Shown piece after piece: positions 25,823-34,249 of a stretch of 64,000 nucleotides of DNA. The notes under the pieces are model-generated. The model did no database searches. It saw only the letters and a list, made by a program, of their open reading frames with translations, and was not told where the DNA came from. Numbering within the stretch: the stretch's first letter is position 1; the number at the start of each line of letters is the position of its first letter. A program made the position numbers and the translations under genes. The stretch covers positions 1,116,001 through 1,180,000 of the forward strand of contig CAVXHK010000001.1 of assembly GCA_963761705.1 (NCBI GenBank), in the 5' to 3' direction. This DNA comes from CAVVKW01 sp963761705 (GTDB taxonomy: Bacteria > Verrucomicrobiota > Verrucomicrobiia > Chthoniobacterales > JAATET01).

Positions 25823-26298
25823 TTGTAGGTGTAGAGAAGGCAGAATTCGCTTTTGTCGCCTCCGGTGAGGGCGACTTGGATGTAATACTCGCCGCTGACG
25901 TTGGGTTCGACCCCGGCGGCGGTGCGGGTCTCGTCGGTGTAGTCCTGCTGGTCGACGGCGTAGCCCTCGCTGTCGGTCACGGTGACGGTGATGGTGCGGC
26001 CGGGGGCAACGACGTTGGCGCAGAACCAGTATTCGTTGCCGGAGAAGAGGTTGACTTTGAGGACGGCGGGCTTGCCGGACTCGATGGAGGCATACCAGTA
26101 GCCGTCGCGAATCTTGTAACCGTCGTTGGAGAAGGCTCCTGCAAGTTCGAGGGCACCGCGGCGGGCGGCGGCCTCGCTGCCATTCTCGTTGGGTGCGGCG
26201 GCGGGTTCCGTGGTTGGTGTGGGCGTGGGTTCGTCGGCACCGAGGGCGGCGGCGGCCGCGAAGCCGGACAGGACGATGAGGGGCAGGAGGCGGATCAT
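25819..26298 (-). CDS. Secreted hypothetical protein (pre-peptidase-like C-terminal fold possible)
   Basis: 159 aa with signal peptide MIRLLPLIVLSGFAAAAALGA, then a Pro/Thr-rich linker (TPTPTTEPAAAP) and a domain of about 100 residues, including VLKVNLFSGNEYWFCANVVAPGRTITVTVTDSEGY and VSGEYYIQVALTGGDKSEFCLLYTYK. The pattern of beta strands ending in YYIQV and LLYTYK resembles pre-peptidase C-terminal (PPC) beta-sandwich domains, but this is weak. The start ATG overlaps the stop of the 296-aa gene upstream (ATGA at 26295-26298). Confidence 0.7.
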   Translation of the reverse strand: MIRLLPLIVLSGFAAAAALGADEPTPTPTTEPAAAPNENGSEAAARRGALELAGAFSNDGYKIRDGYWYASIESGKPAVLKVNLFSGNEYWFCANVVAPGRTITVTVTDSEGYAVDQQDYTDETRTAAGVEPNVSGEYYIQVALTGGDKSEFCLLYTYK

Positions 26299-27185
26299 GA
26301 TTCAGGAGCAGCTTCGTTCATGGCGTTCACGAGACCGGTGGTGGTGGCGCGGACGGCGGCGACGTCTTTCTCGGTGAGGGTCTGGTCGTCGGGGAGATCG
26401 GTGGTCTTTCCGATGTCTTGGATGCCGGATTGAAGCTGCTCGACGAGGGCTTCTTTTTTCATTCGGTCCGGAAGAGCTTCGAGGCGCTCGCCGAGATAGG
26501 CGACGATGGCGGGTTGGCGGAGAAGTTCGGCGGCGAGGGGCGAGTAGTTGGTGGTGATGACTTCGCTGGCGGCCTGCATGCCGCGGACCCACGCGCCGAC
26601 GGTGATGAGGATGATGAGAGGTTCGTCCTTTTGCGCGGCCATCTGAAGCTTCACCTCGTTCTCGGTGGCTTCGAGCTCTTCTTTGAGGGCGGTCCATTCG
26701 TTGTTTTCGGCGAAGTCGCCGATCGAGTTGCCGCGAGCGATGATGGTCTCGGAGACGCCGAGGCCGCGGGCGAGGTCGATGATGTCTTTGCCGGTGTTCT
26801 TGACTTGTTGGCCGTCCTGGGCCTCGACGGCGATGAAGCCGTCGGCGACACGGGTGCCGACGTTGAGGGAGAGGCGGGCGCGGCTGGTGGTGGTGGCGAG
26901 GGGGCCGGGTCGATCGAGTTGCGACCAGTTCGGGCGGTCGATCTTGTTGATGGCGGCGAAAAATTCGCCGGGGGTGGGGATCGACAGGTTCTCGATGACG
27001 ACGGCGGCGGCAAGATCGTCCTCGGTGAGGATGGGGTCGATGGGGATGAGGGTGGCCTCAGGGGCGGGGGTCGCTGGGGGGGCGGGGGTGGCTTGGGGTG
27101 TGGCTTCGGGCTTGGCGTTCTGGGCGCGGAGGCCGGGGGAAATTGTCGCCAGGAGCGCGGCGGCGAGGAGCAGTCGGGCGGTCAT
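26295..27185 (-). CDS. Secreted hypothetical protein, alpha-helical
   Basis: 296 aa starting at ATG 27185. Signal peptide MTARLLLAAALLATISPGLRAQ precedes a Pro/Ala/Thr-rich spacer (about residues 23-50) and a helical domain with GTRVADGFIAVEAQDGQQVKNTGKDI, followed by long amphipathic helices. I do not recognise a family. It is the first gene of a four-gene overlapping series (26295, 25819, 25352, 24690). The window sequence upstream, 27186-27360, is the divergent promoter region shared with hrpB. Confidence 0.7.
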   Translation of the reverse strand: MTARLLLAAALLATISPGLRAQNAKPEATPQATPAPPATPAPEATLIPIDPILTEDDLAAAVVIENLSIPTPGEFFAAINKIDRPNWSQLDRPGPLATTTSRARLSLNVGTRVADGFIAVEAQDGQQVKNTGKDIIDLARGLGVSETIIARGNSIGDFAENNEWTALKEELEATENEVKLQMAAQKDEPLIILITVGAWVRGMQAASEVITTNYSPLAAELLRQPAIVAYLGERLEALPDRMKKEALVEQLQSGIQDIGKTTDLPDDQTLTEKDVAAVRATTTGLVNAMNEAAPES

Positions 27186-27360
27186 TTCCGCGGACACTAC
27201 GGGAAGATGGCGCGGCATTCCAGTGTGATTCCGCGGGGGTGGTGGGTCGTGACGGGGGATTGTCCGGCTGGGCGGCGCGCTGGGAGAAGAATGGTCGCGG
27301 ACGGGACTCGGCGGCCTACCGGGCTGGTGCTGCGATGGTTGCGGGGGGTAGGGTGCGGTG

Positions 27361-29871
27361 ATGGATTTGCCGATTTTCGAGGTGCGGGGGGAGTTGCTGA
27401 CGGCGTTGGGGGAGGGAAACCGGGTTGTTTTGCAGGCTCCGACGGGGTCGGGAAAGTCGACTCAGGTCCCGCAGATGCTGGTGGATGCGGCGGGAGCGCC
27501 GCGGGGGCAGGTGGTGGTGCTGCAACCGCGGCGGTTGGCGGCGCGGTTGCTGGCGGCGCGGGTGGCTTCGGAGCGGGGTGGGACGCTGGGGGACGAAGTG
27601 GGGTATCAGATTCGGTTGGATAATCGGTCGGGGGCGGAGACGCGGATTCTTTACGTGACGGAGGGGATTTTGCTCAGGCGAATGCAGGCGGATCCGTACC
27701 TCAACGGCGTGGCGGCGGTGGTGTTCGATGAATTCCACGAGCGGCACCTGTTTGGGGACATTTCGCTGGCGAGGGCGCTGGATTTGCAGGAGTCGGTGAG
27801 GCCGGATCTGCGGATCGTGGTGATGTCGGCGACGTTGGACGGGGCGGCGATCTCGGATTACCTCGCGCCGTGCCGGGTGGTGGAGTCGGCGGGGCGGACG
27901 TTTCCGGTGGAGGTGGTTTACGCTCGGCGGGCGGCTTCCGGGGAGATCTGGGACGCGGCGGCGGATGCGGTCGCGGGGGAGTTCGCGAGTTCGGCTGGGC
28001 ACGCTTTGGTGTTTATGCCGGGGGCGTATGAGATTCGCAGGACGGTCGAGGCGGTTCAGCGGCGGCTGGGGGGTGGGGTGCCGGTGCTGCCGTTGCACGG
28101 GGAATTGTCCGCGGAGCAGCAGGACGCGGCGGTCGGCGACGGGGCGGAGCGGCGGGTCATCGTGTCGACGAACGTGGCGGAGACTTCGCTGACGATCGCG
28201 GGGGTGTCGTTAGTGGTGGACTCGGGGCTGGCGAGGAAGGCGCGGTTCGACGTGCGGCGGGGGATCAACACGCTGTACGTTGAGCCGATCAGCCTGGCGT
28301 CGGCGGATCAGCGAGCGGGCCGAGCGGGTCGGACGGGTCCGGGGCGGTGCGTGCGACTTTGGACGGAAGCGGCGAATCGGTTGCGTGCTTTGCGGGATGA
28401 ACCGGAGATCAAGCGGATGGATCTGACGGAGGTGGCGCTGGGATTGAAGGCGGCGGGCGTGGTGGATTTGGCGAACTTTCGATGGCTGGACGCGCCGGAT
28501 GCGGTGGCGGTGGAGCGGTCGGAGGGGTTGCTGCGGGATCTTGGGGCGGTGGGCGCGGATGGGGTGATCACCGAAGTGGGGCGGCGGATGGTGGCGTTCC
28601 CGGTGCATCCGCGTTACGCGCGGATGTTCCTGGCTGCGGAGGAGTTGGGGTGCGGGAGCGAGGCGGCGCTCATCGCGGCGCTGGTGCAGTCGCGGAATTT
28701 GCTGCTCCGGGTCGACAAGCGGACGATGGAGGCGCGGGAGGAGGCTTGGGGCGCGGCGGGGTCGGATTTTGTGGTGCTGATGCGGGCGTTCGAGTGGGCG
28801 CGAGAGCGGCGATTCCGGATGGAGGATTGCCGGGGGCTGGGAGTTCACGCGGACACTGCGCGGCAGGTCGGGAAGTTGGCGGAGCAGTTTTCGCAGATCG
28901 CGCGGGCTGGTGGCGGTCGGAAGAATGGCGGCAAGGGTGGTGAGGAGGCGGTGGCGCGGTGCGTGTTGGCGGGATTTGCGGATCAGGTGGGGGTGCGGCG
29001 CGGGGTGGGGAGTGCGATCTTCGACTTGGCTCACGGGCGACGGGGGACGCTGGCAAAAGATAGCGTGGTGCGGGAGGGGCGGTTGGTCGTGGTGGGGTCG
29101 ATCGACGAAATCGAGGGGCGGGTCGGGGAGGCGAATGTCGTGCTGAATTTGGTGAGCGAGATCGGGGAGGATTGGTTGCGGGAGATGTTTCCGGGGGATT
29201 TTTCGGAGCGGACGGAAGTGGTCTACGATGCTTCGCAGAAGCGGGTGGTCGAGAGGTCGGCGAAGATTTTTCGGGATCTGGTGCTCGCCTGCAAAGACCG
29301 GGACGCGGGTCCTTCGGCGGCGGCCTCGGCTTGTTTGGCGGGGGAGGTTTTTCGGGGGAATCTGGTGCTCAAGAAATGGGATGATGAAGTGGAGCAGCTC
29401 ATCGTACGGATCAATTGCCTGGCGGCTTGGCGGGCGGATTCCGGGGTGGAGCGGATCGGGGAGGCGGATCGGGAGATTCTCATCGCGGAAATTTGCTCCG
29501 GGGCAACGAGCTATCGGGAGATCAAGGACCGGGCGGTGAAGCCGGGGGTGCGGGGCTGGTTGACGGCGGGGCAGTCGGACCTGGTGGACAAGTGGGTGCC
29601 GGAGCGGATCGAACTACCCGGTGGGCGGCGGGCGAAGGTTACCTACGCCGAGGGGGCGGCTCCGATGGTGGCGGCTCGGATTCAGGATCTTTATGGGGTG
29701 ACGTCGGAGATCAAGGTCGGGGGTGGGAGCGTGGCTTGCACGATTCAGGTGCTGGCACCGAATTTCCGGCCGGTGCAGGTGACGTCGGATTTGGCTAATT
29801 TTTGGAAGGTGGGGTATCCGGGTTTAAAGGGGGAGCTGAAGCGGCGTTATCCGAAGCACGAATGGCGGTAG
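27361..29871 (+). CDS. hrpB: ATP-dependent RNA helicase HrpB
   Basis: DEAH-type helicase of the HrpB family, 836 aa. Motif I is LQAPTGSGKSTQVP, motif Ia LQPRRLAAR, motif II DEFHERH (a DEFH variant typical of HrpB), motif III MSATLDG, and motif VI QRAGRAGRTGPG. The HA2 and HrpB C-terminal domains follow, ending in the family signature RRYPKHEWR. It probably unwinds structured RNA or RNPs; the precise role in bacteria is unclear. ATG 27361 is used (a GTG directly precedes it). It is divergent from the 27185 gene. Confidence 0.95.
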   Translation: MDLPIFEVRGELLTALGEGNRVVLQAPTGSGKSTQVPQMLVDAAGAPRGQVVVLQPRRLAARLLAARVASERGGTLGDEVGYQIRLDNRSGAETRILYVTEGILLRRMQADPYLNGVAAVVFDEFHERHLFGDISLARALDLQESVRPDLRIVVMSATLDGAAISDYLAPCRVVESAGRTFPVEVVYARRAASGEIWDAAADAVAGEFASSAGHALVFMPGAYEIRRTVEAVQRRLGGGVPVLPLHGELSAEQQDAAVGDGAERRVIVSTNVAETSLTIAGVSLVVDSGLARKARFDVRRGINTLYVEPISLASADQRAGRAGRTGPGRCVRLWTEAANRLRALRDEPEIKRMDLTEVALGLKAAGVVDLANFRWLDAPDAVAVERSEGLLRDLGAVGADGVITEVGRRMVAFPVHPRYARMFLAAEELGCGSEAALIAALVQSRNLLLRVDKRTMEAREEAWGAAGSDFVVLMRAFEWARERRFRMEDCRGLGVHADTARQVGKLAEQFSQIARAGGGRKNGGKGGEEAVARCVLAGFADQVGVRRGVGSAIFDLAHGRRGTLAKDSVVREGRLVVVGSIDEIEGRVGEANVVLNLVSEIGEDWLREMFPGDFSERTEVVYDASQKRVVERSAKIFRDLVLACKDRDAGPSAAASACLAGEVFRGNLVLKKWDDEVEQLIVRINCLAAWRADSGVERIGEADREILIAEICSGATSYREIKDRAVKPGVRGWLTAGQSDLVDKWVPERIELPGGRRAKVTYAEGAAPMVAARIQDLYGVTSEIKVGGGSVACTIQVLAPNFRPVQVTSDLANFWKVGYPGLKGELKRRYPKHEWR

Positions 29872-29986
29872 GTGCGGTGACCCACAAACGGCTGAACTGA
29901 AGGTAACGAAGGCGATGCGGTCGGCACCCGCTGGCGCTCGTTGCCGATTGCAAAGCGTTGCTGGTTGAGGTGAGTTTGTCCGCTGC

Positions 29987-31648
29987 ATGTTGGCTTCGCT
30001 GAGGATTCGGAATTTTGCGCTGGTCGAAGCGTTGGAATGGGAGGTGCCGGGTGGGTTTGTGGCGATCACTGGAGAAACCGGGGCGGGGAAATCGATCGTC
30101 ATCGGAGGGCTGAAACTTCTGCTTGGTGAGCGGGCGGACAAGGGGGCAATCCGGGCGGGGGCGAAGGAGTGCGTGGTGGAAGCCGTGGTGGAGTTGCCCA
30201 ATGGGTCGGCGGTGGTGGGGTTGCTGGAGGATGCGGGTGTGGAAGCCTGTGAAGATGGGCAGCTCATTCTCAAGCGGGTGATCGCGGCGGCGGGCGCGGG
30301 TCGGCAATTTGTGAATGGGTCACCTTGCACCTTGGCTTTACTGCGGGAGATCGGGGACCGGCTCGTGGATCTTCACGGGCCGCATGATCATCAGTCGCTT
30401 TTTTCGCGGGAGGCGCAGACTCGGTTGGTGGATGCGTTCGCGGGGTCGGTGGAAGCGGCGGAAGACTACCGGGAGGCTCGGCGGGGCTGGTTGGCGCTGG
30501 AGTCGGAGCAGGCAGAGAGTGAGGCGGGAGCGCAGGCCTTGGAGCGGGAGATTGATTTACTGGATCATCAGGTGGGCGAAATTGACGCCGGCGAGTTGGT
30601 CGCGGACGAGGAGGCGCCGCTGGTGGCGCGGCAGATGGCGGGAGGGAATGCCGAGCGGTTGACGACTCTGTCGGCGGAGGCGGGTCATGCGCTCGTGGGG
30701 GCGCAGGATTCGCTGGAAAATGGGCTGATCGAGGTGGGGCGGGTGGCTCGGGAAATGGCGAAGCTGGATGCGGCGGGGGCGGAGGCGCTGGCAAGTCGGG
30801 TGACGGCTTTGGCGGAGGAAGTGGGAGACTTGGCGCGGGAGTTCTTGGTTTACGGGGAGCGGATCGACTCGGACCCGGAGAGCTTGGCGGCGGTGGAGGC
30901 GCGGCTTGATTTGCTGGAGAATCTGAAGCGGAAATACGGGCGAACGGTGGCGGACGTGCTGGCGTTTGGGGAAGAGTCGCGGGGGCGATTGGCCGAGTTG
31001 CGGGGGCGGTCGGAGCGGCGGGCAAATCTGGGGGCGGACATCGCGAAGGCGCGGGAGGCGACGCTGGCCGCGGGGCGGAAGTTGTCGAAGCTGCGGGGGA
31101 AGGCGGCTCCGAGGCTGGCGACGGAGGTGCGGCGGCACTTGCAGGATCTGGGTTTTTTGAAGGCGGGGTTCGAGGTGCGGCTGGACGCGCTGGAAGAGCC
31201 GGGAGTGGATGGATTGGAGGTGGTGGAATTCGGATTTGCCCCGAATCCGGGGGAGCCAGCGCAGGCGTTGCGAGCGATCGCTTCGAGTGGGGAAATCTCG
31301 CGCGTGATGTTGGCGTTGAAGACTTCTCTGGCGGCGCAGGACGAGGTGCCGGTGCTTGTTTTCGATGAGATCGACGCAAACGTTGGGGGCGAGGTGGCGC
31401 ACGCGGTGGCGGGAAAAATGGCGGAGATTGGCGGGTCGCGTCAGGTGCTCTGCATCACGCATCTACCGCAGGTCGCGGCGGCAGCGGCGGCGCATTTTGT
31501 GGTGGCGAAGTCGGTCGTCGGCGGGCGGACGATCTCGGCGCTGGAGCGGGTGGCCGAGGGTGGTCGCGAGGATGAAATCGCGCGGATGCTGGGGAGCCGG
31601 AAGGGTGGCGCGGCGCTGGCGCACGCGAAGGAGCTGCTCAGTCGATGA
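29987..31648 (+). CDS. recN: DNA repair protein RecN
   Basis: SMC-like ATPase acting on double-strand breaks. The 553-aa protein begins MLASLRIRNFALVEALEWEVPGGFVAITGETGAGKSIVI (Walker A GETGAGKS). The long central coiled coil spans about residues 150-350. The C-terminal half-domain has the signature SSGEISRVMLALK, Walker B VLVFDEIDANVGG and ITHLPQVAA. The ATG at 29987 gives the canonical RecN start. It follows hrpB after a 115-bp gap. Confidence 0.96.
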   Translation: MLASLRIRNFALVEALEWEVPGGFVAITGETGAGKSIVIGGLKLLLGERADKGAIRAGAKECVVEAVVELPNGSAVVGLLEDAGVEACEDGQLILKRVIAAAGAGRQFVNGSPCTLALLREIGDRLVDLHGPHDHQSLFSREAQTRLVDAFAGSVEAAEDYREARRGWLALESEQAESEAGAQALEREIDLLDHQVGEIDAGELVADEEAPLVARQMAGGNAERLTTLSAEAGHALVGAQDSLENGLIEVGRVAREMAKLDAAGAEALASRVTALAEEVGDLAREFLVYGERIDSDPESLAAVEARLDLLENLKRKYGRTVADVLAFGEESRGRLAELRGRSERRANLGADIAKAREATLAAGRKLSKLRGKAAPRLATEVRRHLQDLGFLKAGFEVRLDALEEPGVDGLEVVEFGFAPNPGEPAQALRAIASSGEISRVMLALKTSLAAQDEVPVLVFDEIDANVGGEVAHAVAGKMAEIGGSRQVLCITHLPQVAAAAAAHFVVAKSVVGGRTISALERVAEGGREDEIARMLGSRKGGAALAHAKELLSR

Positions 31649-31689
31649 TCGTTAACCGCAGAATTCGCTGATAAGGCAGATCGGTGCGG

Positions 31690-32463
31690 ATGAGGGTGGA
31701 GAAGCAAAAACGGTGGGGATGGGCGCTGGTGCTGTTCGTGCTGGCTGGAGGACTCACGTTTGTCGAGGTGACTGGGCAGTTCGGGGGGCTTTGGGGGGCA
31801 ACGGCGGTTTATCGGGAATGGGTGGGCGTGCGAGGTAGCGAAGAGGGGGTGACGCGGGTGGAGATCGATTCGACGGCGGGGTCGGAGATCGAGTCACTGG
31901 ACGCGGCTTTGTTGCTGCGAGCGGTGGAGGGGTTTTCGCCGCGGGCGGTGGTGTTTGCGGATCCGGTGGCGGGGGGGGCGAACGCGGCGCTGCTCAAGTC
32001 GAAGCAGGCGGGGGTCACGTTTCCGGTCGTTTTTACGGGGCGGGGGCAGGTGTTGCCGGAGGATTTGGGGACGGGGGACGGAGCGGAGGAGCGGGTGAAC
32101 TTTGGCGACTTGATGGTGGAGAAGACGCGGGGGGAACGGGGGATGATCTCGCCCGCCCTGGACTCGCTCTTTCGTGGGCGGGTCGTCGTCTGTGAACTGG
32201 CGGGGGAGGAAGGCGGGGGCGGAGTGGTGGTCGCTTCGCGAGTCTCGGGGGAGAACTGGTGGTGGGGGATCCTGCCGGTGATCGTGGTCGGGTCGGTGCC
32301 GTTCTGGCGCGGGGGTCGGTTTGACCGATTGGTGGCGGCGGTGATTCTTGTGGGGTGCTGGTTGCTGGGGGCGCTGGCAGTCGGGGAGGAGTTCGGGGTG
32401 GTTCTGCCGGTGATGGCGGCTGGTTTTCTGCCGGTGGTCTGTTTATTCGGTGGGCGGCGGTGA
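31690..32463 (+). CDS. Membrane protein, CHASE2-like
   Basis: About 257 aa with one hydrophobic N-terminal helix (WGWALVLFVLAGGLTFVEV), an extracytoplasmic region of about 160 residues containing VEIDSTAGSEIESLDAALLLRAVEGFSPRAVVFADPV, and three helices at the C-terminus (residues about 190-255). This topology and the 'V-I-D...L..A..P.AV.FD' pattern resemble CHASE2 sensor domains, but no output domain follows, so it would be a stand-alone sensor or an incomplete one. The start is ATG 31690 (GTG 31684 also possible). It is convergent with dnaJ; the 50-bp gap contains a short hairpin around ggcgcttcgcgc (32472-32485). Confidence 0.5.
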   Translation: MRVEKQKRWGWALVLFVLAGGLTFVEVTGQFGGLWGATAVYREWVGVRGSEEGVTRVEIDSTAGSEIESLDAALLLRAVEGFSPRAVVFADPVAGGANAALLKSKQAGVTFPVVFTGRGQVLPEDLGTGDGAEERVNFGDLMVEKTRGERGMISPALDSLFRGRVVVCELAGEEGGGGVVVASRVSGENWWWGILPVIVVGSVPFWRGGRFDRLVAAVILVGCWLLGALAVGEEFGVVLPVMAAGFLPVVCLFGGRR

Positions 32464-32513
32464 CGGGGTCTAGGCGCTTCGCGCTAGGGTTGGTTCCTGG
32501 GGTGGAAGCCGTG

Positions 32514-33677
32514 CTACGTGAATAAGCCCTTTAGTTTCTCGGTGAAGCCTTTGTGGATGGGGGTGTTGTGGTCGCCGCAGAGGTCGGCGAACTCTTCGAG
32601 CTTCTTGCGTTGTTCTCCGTTGAGCTTCTGGGGGACTTCGACTTTCACTTCAGTGTAGAGATCGCCTTTGCTCGCGGAGTGAAGGACCGGCATGCCCTGA
32701 CCTTTGATCTTGAAGGTGGCTCCACCCTGAGTGCCCGCGGGGATCTTGAGGTTGACGGCTCCGTTGAGGGTGGGGACGCGGATCTCGCCGCCGAGGGCGG
32801 CCGTGGTGAAGGGGACGGGGACGCCGGTGTGGAGGTCGGCTCCGTCGCGTTCGAAGATCTCGCTCTCGCGGACGTGGATGACGACGTAGAGGTCGCCCGC
32901 GCCGCCGCCGCGGAGGCCGGCTTCGCCGTTGCCGCTGGAGCGAAGGCGGGAGCCGTGCTCGATACCGGCGGGGATCTTGAGTTTGACCCGGGATTTTTGT
33001 TCGGAGCGGCCCTCGCCGGCGCAGGCGGTGCAGGGGCGCTCGATCACGCTGCCGCTGCCGCTGCAAGCCGGGCAGGTCTGCGCGACTTGAAAGAAGCCGC
33101 GGGAGACGACGACCTGACCACGACCGCGACAGGTGGTGCAGGTGACGGAGGAGGAGCCTTTCTGCGCACCGGTGCCGGTGCAGGTGTCGCACGCGGTGAG
33201 TTTGCGGATTTCGATCTCTTTCTCGATGCCACTCGCGGCTTCCTCGAGATCGATCTGAAGGTCGTAGCGGAGGTCGGCTCCGCGTTGGCGTCCGCCGGTC
33301 TCGGCCGTGCCGCCGCCACCTCCGAAGAACTGGTCGAAGATGCCGCCCCCGCCACCCCCGCCCCCGCCGCCGTTGGCGCCGAAGACTTCGCGGAAAATGT
33401 CGAACGGGTCGTGACCCGCGGCGCTGCGTCCGCCTCCCCCGCCGCCTTGGGCGAAGGCTTGGTGGCCGTAGCGGTCGTAGGCGGCCCGTTTTTCGCTGTC
33501 GGAGAGGATGTCGTAGGCCTCGCCGAGTTCCTTGAATCGGTCTTCGGCGGTTGGGTCACCGGGGTTTTTGTCCGGGTGATACTGGACCGCGAGCTTGCGG
33601 TAGCTTTTTTTAATGACGTCCCCATCGGCGGTTCGGGAGACGCTGAGAATCTCGTAATAGTCTCGTTTGGTCGTCAT
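32514..33677 (-). CDS. dnaJ: Chaperone protein DnaJ
   Basis: Hsp40 co-chaperone stimulating DnaK ATPase. 387 aa: J-domain with the HPD motif (YHPDKNPGD), a glycine-rich linker unusually expanded with runs of Gly (about residues 77-125), four zinc-binding repeats CDTCTGTG, CTTCRGRG, CPACSGSG and CTACAGEG, and the C-terminal substrate domains. The start shares 1 bp with the grpE stop (TGATG), so translation is coupled. No dnaK is in the window. Confidence 0.97.
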   Translation of the reverse strand: MTTKRDYYEILSVSRTADGDVIKKSYRKLAVQYHPDKNPGDPTAEDRFKELGEAYDILSDSEKRAAYDRYGHQAFAQGGGGGGRSAAGHDPFDIFREVFGANGGGGGGGGGGIFDQFFGGGGGTAETGGRQRGADLRYDLQIDLEEAASGIEKEIEIRKLTACDTCTGTGAQKGSSSVTCTTCRGRGQVVVSRGFFQVAQTCPACSGSGSVIERPCTACAGEGRSEQKSRVKLKIPAGIEHGSRLRSSGNGEAGLRGGGAGDLYVVIHVRESEIFERDGADLHTGVPVPFTTAALGGEIRVPTLNGAVNLKIPAGTQGGATFKIKGQGMPVLHSASKGDLYTEVKVEVPQKLNGEQRKKLEEFADLCGDHNTPIHKGFTEKLKGLFT

Positions 33678-34249
33678 CAGGCGGCGTCGACTGTGGCGGC
33701 GTCGGAATCGGGGGCTTTGGCAACGATGACGGTGGCGGGGCGGAGGAGGCGGTCGCGGAGTTTGTAGCCCTTGCGGAGCTGGCGGAAGACGGTGCCTTCG
33801 GCGACTTCGTTGGTGGCTTCCTGGCCGAGGGCGTCGTGGATGTTCGGGTCGAAGACTTGGCCCTCGGCGTCGACGGTCTCGACGCCGCTTTCGGTGAGGA
33901 AGTCCTGGAGTTGTTTGCGGACCATGGACATGCCTTGGAGGATGCCGCTGGCGTCGGTGGCTTTGCTGGCGGCGTCGAGGCCGAGCTCGAAGTTGTCGAG
34001 AATGGGAAGCAGGCGGTCGAGGAGGCCGGTGTTGGCGTAGCGGACGGAGTCCTCGCGGTCGCGGGCGGCGCGCTTCCGGAAATTATCAAGTTCGGCCTGC
34101 GAGCGGAGGCTTTGGTCGCGGTATTTCGCGATCTCGGCGGCTGGGTCCACGGTTGCCTCGGGTTGGGTGGCGTCGCTGGGGGTCTCGGGGGTCGGGTCGA
34201 CGGGTGTTTCCTCGGTGTCGGCGGCGGTGGAGTCGGTGGAGTCGGTCAT
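33677..34249 (-). CDS. grpE: Nucleotide exchange factor GrpE
   Basis: DnaK nucleotide-exchange factor, 190 aa. An acidic, Thr/Pro-rich N-terminal tail (about 40 residues) is followed by the long dimer helix (QSLRSQAELDNFRKRAARDREDSVRYAN) and the beta domain with GQVFDPNIHDALGQEATNEVAEGTVFRQLRKGYKLRDRLLRPATVIVAK, the family signature. Its ATG overlaps the stop of the upstream phosphatase gene by 4 bp (ATGA) and its stop overlaps dnaJ, making a tight operon. Confidence 0.96.
   Translation of the reverse strand: MTDSTDSTAADTEETPVDPTPETPSDATQPEATVDPAAEIAKYRDQSLRSQAELDNFRKRAARDREDSVRYANTGLLDRLLPILDNFELGLDAASKATDASGILQGMSMVRKQLQDFLTESGVETVDAEGQVFDPNIHDALGQEATNEVAEGTVFRQLRKGYKLRDRLLRPATVIVAKAPDSDAATVDAA

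Noticed and set aside
32472..32485. Hairpin between the CHASE2-like gene and dnaJ as a terminator
   Set aside because: Short, with an imperfect stem and no U-tract; may be chance.
32514..33677. Gly-run DNA in dnaJ as a tandem repeat or CRISPR-like array
   Set aside because: It is the coding sequence of the Gly/Phe-rich linker, with no regular spacers.
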